This document shows positions 55,098 through 61,325 of a DNA stretch of 64,000 bases, in pieces. The DNA is from Sva-07 sp963747375. Lineage in GTDB: Bacteria; Actinomycetota; Acidimicrobiia; Acidimicrobiales; Ilumatobacteraceae. Positions within the stretch are counted from its first letter, which is position 1. The number at the start of each line of letters is the position of its first letter. A model generated the notes under the pieces. The model was given only the letters and a program-made list of their open reading frames with translations. It did not search any database and was not told the DNA's origin. A program made the position numbers and the translations under genes. Where the stretch lies: contig CAVVFL010000035.1 of NCBI GenBank assembly GCA_963747375.1, positions 62,001 through 126,000 of the forward strand, written 5' to 3'.

Positions 55098-55913
55098 TCA
55101 GTCGTCGTCGCGTCCGCCATGACCACTGTCGTCGGAGTCGTCCGAGCGGTCGTGATCCGAACCGTCGTCGTCCGTGTCGGAGTCGGTCGCGTTCTTGTCG
55201 GAGTGCTCGGCATCCTCGGAGCGGTGGTCGTCGGATCGACTGTCGTCGTCGTCGGACCTGTCATCGTCGTCGTCGGACCTGTCATCGTCGTCGTGATCAC
55301 GGCCGCGCACCGACTCACTGTTGGAGGCGTCGTCATCGTCAAGATCGTCGTCGTCTGCGTCGTGCCTGGTCCGCTGCTCGGCCGAGTCGATCGGCGTCGG
55401 GAGCGCGCCGTTCGCGGCGATCGGGTTGGGGTCCGCGCCCGGTTCATCGGACGAATCATCGCGTCCGTCGACTGTGATGACGACCGGCGCCGGCACGGCA
55501 CTGGTCGGGGGTGTCGTCTCGGGGGTGTCGTCCGGTGTCTGTTCCGGTATCCGAACGACGGTGCCGTGGTGAGTGCCCGGGAGCATGGGGACCTCGACGA
55601 TGCCACTGGCCTGCATGCCGGCGACGGACGCTGCCGCCACGGAGACACCGATCATGACTTTGCCGACGACGGTGCCGGTCAGCGCAGCCATCGCGACGCG
55701 CTTTCGTCGCCGTCGGGCGCCGATGAGATCAGTCACCTCGCGACCGCCGAGCGCTCCGGTGGCGATGAACGCCGCGAGTTCCGGCGTCAGGGGCGATGGT
55801 TCGATCGTCGCGTACTGGTCCGCAATCGATGCGAGCAGCTCTCCCAGGGGTTCGTCGCGGTGATGCCCGGACAGGAGTGCCTCGACGGCTTCGTCGTTCA
55901 GGTGATCGGACAT
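55098..55913 (-). CDS. Single-pass membrane protein with long Asp-rich tail, probable anti-sigma factor
   Basis: A 271-residue protein. The first 90 residues are cytosolic and helical (LNDEAVEALLSGHHRDEPLGELL), ending in a basic stretch GARRRRKR. One transmembrane helix (VVGKVMIGVSVAAASVAGM) follows. Outside are a Pro/Thr linker and about 100 residues dominated by Asp with Ser, Arg and His (DDDDRSDDDDDRSDDDDSRS). It starts 11 bp after the ECF sigma stop, so it is the likely cognate anti-sigma factor although no zinc-binding HxxxCxxC motif is present. The tail could bind cations. Role inferred from position. Confidence 0.6.
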   Translation of the reverse strand: MSDHLNDEAVEALLSGHHRDEPLGELLASIADQYATIEPSPLTPELAAFIATGALGGREVTDLIGARRRRKRVAMAALTGTVVGKVMIGVSVAAASVAGMQASGIVEVPMLPGTHHGTVVRIPEQTPDDTPETTPPTSAVPAPVVITVDGRDDSSDEPGADPNPIAANGALPTPIDSAEQRTRHDADDDDLDDDDASNSESVRGRDHDDDDRSDDDDDRSDDDDSRSDDHRSEDAEHSDKNATDSDTDDDGSDHDRSDDSDDSGHGGRDDD

Positions 55914-55923
55914 CGCTCCTCGT

Positions 55924-56469
55924 TCAACGCACTTCGACGTCGGTTGGATACGGGCTCTGGGTCAGGTTCTTCTGGAGTTGACGAAGTGCCCGGCGCTGAA
56001 GTGCCTTGATCGACCCGATCGATCGCCCCACGACGTCCGCGATCTCCGGAACCGTGAGACCACCGACGACGCGCAGCAGCACCACCTCACGCTGTTCGTC
56101 CGTCAGAATCCGCAGCTGATCGTGGACCCAGTCGACGCCGGCGACGTCGGATTCGACGCTCGGCGCCAGACCGTCGGTGTCGACAACGGTCTGCGGCCGG
56201 CGACGGCGAGCGCCGCGCGCATCATCGATGAGCTTGTTTCGAGCGATGGTGAAGATCCACCCTCGAAGGTCGTCGTCGTCCCCGGTGAAGTTCTCGAGAT
56301 GACGGAACGCGGCGAGGAACACGTCGTTGGTGAGTCCCTCGGGATCCTCGGCGCTGCGTGAGTGAGCGAACCGCGTCACCGACCCGGCGAGCTGGCGATA
56401 GATCTCCTCGAAGCCGCGTGGGTCCCCAGCGCGCGCGAGGTTCAACGCGTCCTGCAGCGTCGGTGTCAC
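55924..56469 (-). CDS. ECF-type RNA polymerase sigma factor
   Basis: A 181-residue sigma-70 family protein. Region 2 shows DPRGFEEIYRQLAGSVTRFA and LTNDVFLAAFRHLENF, then RGWIFTIARNKLIDDARGARR. Region 4 shows LTDEQREVVLLRVVGGLTVPEIADVVGRSIGSIKALQRRALRQL. No region 3 is present, consistent with ECF. First gene of a minus-strand unit with the Asp-rich membrane protein, and divergent from the Asp/His-rich secreted protein gene with a 234-bp gap holding promoters. It may direct transcription of that gene. Confidence 0.88.
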   Translation of the reverse strand: MTPTLQDALNLARAGDPRGFEEIYRQLAGSVTRFAHSRSAEDPEGLTNDVFLAAFRHLENFTGDDDDLRGWIFTIARNKLIDDARGARRRRPQTVVDTDGLAPSVESDVAGVDWVHDQLRILTDEQREVVLLRVVGGLTVPEIADVVGRSIGSIKALQRRALRQLQKNLTQSPYPTDVEVR

Positions 56470-56703
56470 GGTGTGGGTTGGCAGTCATCTTCTTCACGGC
56501 GAGTATCGGCGGGTGTTGCAGCTCGGAGTTGATCTTCGGGCGGATGCAACCCTGGCACGCTGACCACACTGCGTCCAGCTTCTGACCACGTTCGGTGAAA
56601 GTTTCGAACCGACCCGTACCCCTGCGCCGTCTACGGACGTTGAATCACGTAGTACATCGACGTCCTCCCGGCCCGGAACCGGCTACTCCAGGAGCATCAG
56701 CAC
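56470..56703. other. Intergenic region between sigma factor and secreted-protein genes
   Basis: A 234-bp divergent promoter region. GGTGAAAGTTTCGAACC at 56594-56610 is the most A+T-rich, ECF-promoter-like part, and a run ending ACGTTGAATCACGTAGTAC follows at 56638-56656. GGAGCATCAG precedes the ATG at 56704. I see no hairpin or extra gene. Confidence 0.4.
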
Positions 56704-57630
56704 ATGAAACTTCGTTCCCTCGTCGTCGGCCTCGGTGCCGGCGTTCTGGTGTTCTCCGCGAACACTGCGTTCGCCGGGACCCGCCCGCCCCCGCACCAGT
56801 GGCGGCGTCCGTTGACGCCGGGCCCACCCTCGTCACGGTCTTCGGCACGGGAATCACGCTGACCGTCGGGACCGATGCCACCGGACATCTCACCTCGGTG
56901 GATCTGACCACGGGCACGGATGGCTCCGCCGTCGACGGGCGCGGTTGCAACCGAGGTGTCGCCGCACGAGGTCAAGTTCGTGATCGGCGACGGAGCGACG
57001 CACATCGAGGTGAAGGCGAGGGGTCAGGCTGTCAAGACCGAGGTCGAGGCGAGCGCGCTCGCCGATCTTGTGGGAGTCCACACGTGGTCCGGCGAACTGT
57101 TCGGTGTCGGCATGGGTCGGACGGACCGTCGCCTTCACGATCGCCGGCGACGACGGCGTGCCGACCATCACCGGCGTCTCGGTGTCCGGCTGGCGCAGTG
57201 AGAGCCAGATCGTGACGCAGAGTTCCGGTGACGACGGCTCTGAGGCCAAGGGAGGATCGAACTCAACGACGGCGAGCACGAGGCCCGAATCACGATCAAG
57301 GTCGAGGTGGAAGACGACGACGGCCACCTCGGTGCCGAACTGAAGATCAGCGCCCGCAGCGATCTCTTCGCCGTCGTGGAGGCGGTCGGCCCCGTCGCCG
57401 ACCCGACCGTGAACGTGCCGGTGGCCGAGACGTCCGATGACGACGACGACCATGAGGAACACGACTCGGACGACGATTCCGATCATGACGACGATTCGGA
57501 TCATGACGACGATTCCGATCATGACGACGATTCCGATCATGACGACGATTCCGATCATGACGAACAGCAGCAGGAGCGCAGGGGACACGAGAGCAAGGAC
57601 GACGACTCCCACGACTCTCATGACGACTGA
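56704..57630 (+). CDS. Secreted Asp/His-rich repeat protein (several frame breaks)
   Basis: Starts at ATG 56704 with a Sec signal peptide, LRSLVVGLGAGVLVFSANTAFAG. Two beta-rich segments follow: VTVFGTGITLTVGTDATGHL, and HEVKFVIGDGATHIEVKARG through TIAGDDGVPTITGVSVSGW. The C-terminus consists of SDHDDD repeats from an 18-bp tandem array and ends ESKDDDSHDSHDD. Frame changes near 56795, 56935, 57115 and 57255 split the first part; the tail is intact. The composition suggests extracellular binding of divalent cations. The similar acidic tail on the neighbouring membrane protein suggests a shared function. No family known to me. Confidence 0.6.
57478..57560 (+). repeat. 18-bp tandem repeat (GATTCCGATCATGACGAC)
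   Basis: Nearly identical 18-bp units, about four and a half to five copies, each encoding DSDHDD. The first unit ends in TCG instead of TCC. The length is a multiple of three, so copy-number change would keep frame. Confidence 0.85.
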
Positions 57631-58297
57631 CTTCGGTCGGTCTCGCATCCTCGTCGCTTCGGGCGTCGTTGCGCTGGCCCTGGTCGCGACGGCATGTTCG
57701 GGTGGTGGATCCGAGTCGGTCGAGTCGGGTCTCGATCCCGCCGCGCCCGACACCGCGGTCGTCCCGACACGAGCCCACGACCAGTCGAGTCGCCGTCACG
57801 ACGTCCAGGCGGAACCGGCCGCTGCCCTCGCAGCAGCGGTGGCCTCGCTCGGCAACGAGTTACTGCGTTCCGCTCGGACATCACGACGGCGGCCGGTGAC
57901 CAGGTCGTCGTCGCAGGCAGTCGGGTGGACGATTCGTTGATGTTCAGCATGGTGGCGGGCGGCGCAACGCTCGACGTGATCGTCGTCGCCGACGCCGTCT
58001 GGATCCGCCAGGACGGATCCGACGAATGGCTGGCCTCGACCCAGGCACCTGCGTCAGATCCGCTCGCCGCCGCTCGCGGCGCCGCTCGACGTTGGCTGGG
58101 ACGCTGACGATCCGACGAGACTCAACGCGACGTACGCCCCGGCGGGTCTCGGGCTCGACGGGCCCGACAACGTCAGCGTTCAGATCGTGCCGACCAGTGA
58201 AACACTGACGTTCGAATCGAACTCCGGCACCACACACCTCGTGACCACGCTGCATCCGACCCCGGGGGCCGCCCCGATCCAACCGCCCCTCGGCTGA
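57620..58297 (+). CDS. Lipoprotein of unknown function (frame broken at least twice)
   Basis: ATG 57620 overlaps the end of the secreted-protein gene by 11 bp. The lipoprotein signal is ILVASGVVALALVATACSGGG. After a Thr/Pro linker, an Ala-rich helix (AAALAAAVASLGNELLR) is followed in another frame by SDITTAAGDQVVVAGSRVDD, LDVIVVADAVWIRQDGSDEW and, after a break near 58070, LNATYAPAGLGLDGPD and VQIVPTSETLTFESNSG, ending at TGA 58295-58297. The strand pattern is reminiscent of LppX/LprG-like lipoproteins, but I would not assign it. Probably cotranscribed with the Asp/His-rich protein. Confidence 0.55.
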
Positions 58298-59039
58298 CGG
58301 GTCGGCGCGATCGCAACGAGTCGGCAACGGCAGGTCCGGCGGCTGCAACGCTCCCCGACGACTGCGATCGGATTTGGCGGAACGGGAGGGGTTCCGCAGC
58401 TGGTGCCCCTGTCCCCGTGAAGTACCAGTTCAGCGGCGATACCGGCCGCTGACCCCGCTCGATCCGAGAGACACCGAGAGAGCAACGAGAGCGGACTTGG
58501 CGAGGCGGAATCGCGGGTCCCTCAGCGGCGAGATCGCCTTGACCGCTTCACCGATTTCGATCAAGCGCTCCCCGACGGCATCGAACACGAGCCCATCGGT
58601 GAGACTGCCGCGCTCCAGGTGGTCAGCGATCGCTTCCGCGGCAGCGAGCACGTCGGCGAGTCGTTGCGCATCGTTCCTCACAGCGCGATCGCTTCGTTCG
58701 TAACGCGCGTGGCGGCAGCTGGTTTGAGTCCCGCCGCGGGAACGACGTCCACAGCTCGCTTGAGGATTTCGCTGAGCTTGGATCGTGGGACCGTGGTGAT
58801 CGATCTCGTCGACCATCAACCGACCCGACTCTTGAATTCCGTTCAGCTCGTTGGCTTCGATGCATCAACGGGGTGTCGGCCCCGCCTTCCTTTCGTCAGA
58901 TCCTCGTTGCCCGTTCACCCGGGCCCGATACTCACGTGACCTGAGCCTCTGTTGCGCGCCCCTCGCCCGACGGACGATCGAGTTGGAACCCGCCTCACGC
59001 GCCAATCAGGACCGTGCTGCGATCCACTGGAGGTGCGTC
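58298..59039. other. Degenerate stretch with a HepT remnant only
   Basis: These 742 bp hold no intact gene I can defend apart from the minus-strand HepT-like fragment. Short frames upstream of that fragment (around 58690-58830, including KLSEILKRAVDVVPAAGL) read in a different frame and might be the end of a partner gene. No nucleotidyltransferase motif (GSxxxGxxxxxSDxD) is present. Confidence 0.5.
58430..58681 (-). pseudogene. HepT-like (DUF86) toxin remnant
   Basis: From GTG 58681 the protein reads RNDAQRLADVLAAAEAIADHL and LVFDAVGERLIEIGEAVKAIS, the N-terminal helices of HepT/DUF86 HEPN toxins. The catalytic RxxxxHxY motif should follow but is missing. At about 58530 the sequence continues EGPAIPPRQVRSRC in another frame, resembling the family, then diverges. 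HepT proteins normally have about 115 residues and pair with an MntA nucleotidyltransferase, which is not found. Truncated and probably inactive. Confidence 0.55.
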
Positions 59040-59765
59040 ATGAGGAATGCCACCAATTCTCTTCGTGTCCTCGGCGTGGCCGCACTTGCTGCTGTATCAG
59101 TGCTCGCAGCGTGTGGCGACGACCAGGACGCCCCGCCCACCGCGGAGCAGCTGGCCGCGCAGCTGGTGACCGTCGACTCCTTCGACGGCGACTGGACGAT
59201 CAATGCCGGCCCGGACGACGGCACGGACATGACGTCAGGCGTCATCCCGGAAGACCAGCGTGACATGTTGCCCACTGTCGAACTGTGTGACGCGGCGAGT
59301 CCGGAGGCACAGGACGCGGTGGAGTCCCTGACCTGGATGGCGTTCCGGCAGCTCGACCTCGACGAAGACGACCCGATCGATCCGCCGAACGACCGCACCG
59401 GTCACATGGTGTTCGTGCAGCAGTTCCTGACCTCGGGCGACGCCGACGAACTCGCCGCCACGTTCGAACTCCTGCGCTCGGGTTCCGAGGCATGCTTCGG
59501 TCCCATTGCGGCGGCCGAGGAAGGTCCCGGACAGGCCGAGGCGATGCCCATCCCCGCGGTCGGTGATGCCCGCTTCGGCGTGCTGACGACCATCGAGGAG
59601 GCGGGAGGATCGGCCGAGTGGCGGCTGCACAACGCGTTCGTCCTCGACAACGACGTGCTCATGTCGTTCCTGGTGGTCGACATCCGCGCCGGCGACGGCG
59701 TCGAGCCGTACTACGCGACCGACGACATCGACGAGATGATCACGATCGCGGCCGACTCGATGTGA
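59040..59765 (+). CDS. Lipoprotein of unknown function
   Basis: A 241-residue protein from ATG 59040 after TGGAGG. Signal: VLGVAALAAVSVLAACGDD with lipobox LAAC. The mature part is acidic, without repeats, and contains MAFRQLDLDEDDPIDPP, GHMVFVQQFLTSGD and VLDNDVLMSFLVVDIRAGDG, ending in an acidic helix. Two cysteines in the mature part (VELCDAAS, SEACFG) may form a disulfide. It resembles PknH-sensor-like lipoproteins loosely, but I do not recognise the family. Its frame is intact. Confidence 0.6.
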   Translation: MRNATNSLRVLGVAALAAVSVLAACGDDQDAPPTAEQLAAQLVTVDSFDGDWTINAGPDDGTDMTSGVIPEDQRDMLPTVELCDAASPEAQDAVESLTWMAFRQLDLDEDDPIDPPNDRTGHMVFVQQFLTSGDADELAATFELLRSGSEACFGPIAAAEEGPGQAEAMPIPAVGDARFGVLTTIEEAGGSAEWRLHNAFVLDNDVLMSFLVVDIRAGDGVEPYYATDDIDEMITIAADSM

Positions 59766-60069
59766 GCGTTCGTCTCCGCTGCCACCCATGGCGACCCTCA
59801 CCTCGTGCCGGGCACCGAGACCGGGATGAGGGCGACCTCGGTGGGTCCGTAAGAGCCGTGGACGCGAAAGAACTCGCGGCTCGCACAGGCGAATCAGGTC
59901 ATCGCGTGCTCGCCTGATTGCGCCACTGGGCGATGATCGTGGTGCGTTCTTCGTCGGTGAGTAGCCCGGCGACTGGGGAGTTCTGGCGCATCTCACGACC
60001 GCGCAGCGATGGGTCGGTGAGCGTGGCCCGTTCGAAACGAAACGCGATGCTGCCCGGTCGGCGCCCGTC
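59766..60069. other. Intergenic stretch without a defensible gene
   Basis: Contains only short open frames. GAGCCG at 59854-59859 pairs with CGGCTC at 59877-59882 around further CGCGA/TCGCG pairing, a small hairpin. The right end runs into the integrase fragment. Confidence 0.4.
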
Positions 60070-60387
60070 TTGGCGTCGGATCGCCAAACCGTGGATGCGG
60101 GCGAATGGATCTCGGAGCGGGCGGAGCTCCGTAGCGTTCAGTTGCGCGCCCGCGATCGCCACGCGTCAGCTGACATTGTCGAGCGGCATGTGCGGTTGCA
60201 TCTTGCTCCGAATCTGGCGGGGATCAAGCTGGGTGAGCTTCGTCCGAGTCATGTGACGGCACTTGCTGAGCGGCTGCATGGAACCGGCGTCGTGCATCGT
60301 GCCGGCGCGGCATTGGGCGCTCAGAACGTCCCACCCCAAACCGTGAGCGGGTTGCTCAGTCAGGTCACCAGCGCGCTCGGAGCGTGA
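60070..60387 (+). pseudogene. Tyrosine-recombinase (phage integrase) core-binding fragment
   Basis: About 105 codons. DAGEWISERAEL, then IVERHVRLHLAPNLAGIKLGEL, RPSHVTALAERL and PPQTVSGLLSQVTSALGA follow the SAM-like N-terminal core-binding domain of tyrosine recombinases. The catalytic domain (RxxHxxR...Y) does not follow, as the frame stops at 60387. No ribosome site or complete N-terminus is seen. I read this as a relic of an integrated element. No att repeats are visible. Confidence 0.5.
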
Positions 60388-60428
60388 CCTCGCTCGGTGC
60401 GCGGTGGCGGCTGTCAACGCAGGACGTC

Positions 60429-60830
60429 CTATCTGTCGGTGTCGATCACGATCCAGAATGCTTCGACGATGTCGTCATCAAGCGCAGCGAAGATCGCGAA
60501 TCGGCTGACGAGGATTCCAGCGCCGATGAAGACTCTGATATCGGGATCGTCCGTGGCGAGGGTGCTCCCAGCGAAGTCCGTGGCCATACGGTCCCGAACG
60601 GCCGGGAGCTCCAAGAGCAAGAAGTCGGTGACTGACGGCGTTCCATCGACGCCGCGCTCGGTCGGAAACAGCAGCTCGAGTCGGTCGAAGAATTGCTCGG
60701 TGAACCGAACCTGGCGTTCAGTCCTGCTTACGGCGTTGCTCGCCGAGGGTGCGCGCAGCTGCGAGTACTTCTGACCGAAACGGTTCAGCCACTTCCTCCC
60801 ACGAGTATGCGGCCGCAGCGGCGACAGCAT
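60429..60830 (-). CDS. Putative RelE/ParE-like toxin
   Basis: The conserved part is QVRFTEQFFDRLELLFPTER, PSVTDFLLLELPAVRDRMATDF and VFIGAGILVSRFAIFAALDDD, ending with an isoleucine-rich strand (VEAFWIVIDTD). The alternating strand and helix pattern resembles RelE/ParE ribonuclease or gyrase toxins. Homology begins only near 60715. No ATG, GTG or TTG lies there, so the true start is unclear; the frame reaches ATG 60830 inside the antitoxin gene. The downstream position relative to a small acidic gene supports a toxin/antitoxin pair. Confidence 0.45.
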   Translation of the reverse strand: MLSPLRPHTRGRKWLNRFGQKYSQLRAPSASNAVSRTERQVRFTEQFFDRLELLFPTERGVDGTPSVTDFLLLELPAVRDRMATDFAGSTLATDDPDIRVFIGAGILVSRFAIFAALDDDIVEAFWIVIDTDR

Positions 60831-60900
60831 CGGCGCGTTGCTGTGGACTCATCTGGTCCATCTCCGCCGCCGTCACGACGATCTTGGCGCTGTCAGCCAT
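60718..60900 (-). CDS. Putative antitoxin partner, small helical protein
   Basis: A 60-residue protein from ATG 60900: ADSAKIVVTAAEMDQMSPQQ, then AAAAAYSWEEVAEPFRSEVL and ARTLGEQRRKQ. It is mostly helical, with a MSPQQR motif after a short strand. It ends where the putative toxin's conserved region begins, as in co-translated antitoxin-toxin operons. The family is not recognised with certainty. Confidence 0.45.
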   Translation of the reverse strand: MADSAKIVVTAAEMDQMSPQQRADAVAAAAAYSWEEVAEPFRSEVLAAARTLGEQRRKQD

Positions 60901-61325
60901 CTCGCAAGGGCAAATCACCGAGGCGAGATCGCAGCGACGTCAACCGCAACTCGAGGCAGGTGCGCTGGGAAGATTATGGGTGGAGCGAAGTCGGCCCAGC
61001 CCCGACCGACTTCGCCGGCGATGCAGCGCGGAGTTGAGCGTTCCATCTCGCGACTATCGCTCGGCTGGCGGCGAGCGATCGACCGATGGGAAGTGCTGTC
61101 TTCGAACGAGTTGCGGCCCCATGTCAATGGCAAGTTGCAACCGGTGCGCAGGCTGACCAGCAGCCTGATGGACTCGTGTCGCCCGAGGCGCGGTCCGGAT
61201 CGGAATCGGGGAGAGTGCGCCCAGCGTGAGACGACATCCTCAATGCCGTGGCACGTCGTTCCAGAAAACGGCGTCGGGCGGGGCTACTGTTCACGATTGG
61301 CAACGGCAACCGGGGATGGGGCGCG
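60901..61325. other. Intergenic region before the cyclase/AAA+ gene
   Basis: 425 bp without a supported gene. AAGATTATGGG at about 60972-60982 is the most A+T-rich spot. No repeats or strong hairpins are seen. It must contain the promoters of the minus-strand toxin/antitoxin unit and of the plus-strand regulator. Confidence 0.45.

Noticed and set aside
59899..60162. Minus-strand 87-codon frame starting MAIAGAQLNATEL
   Set aside because: No recognisable family or ribosome site, and it overlaps the better-supported integrase fragment on the other strand.
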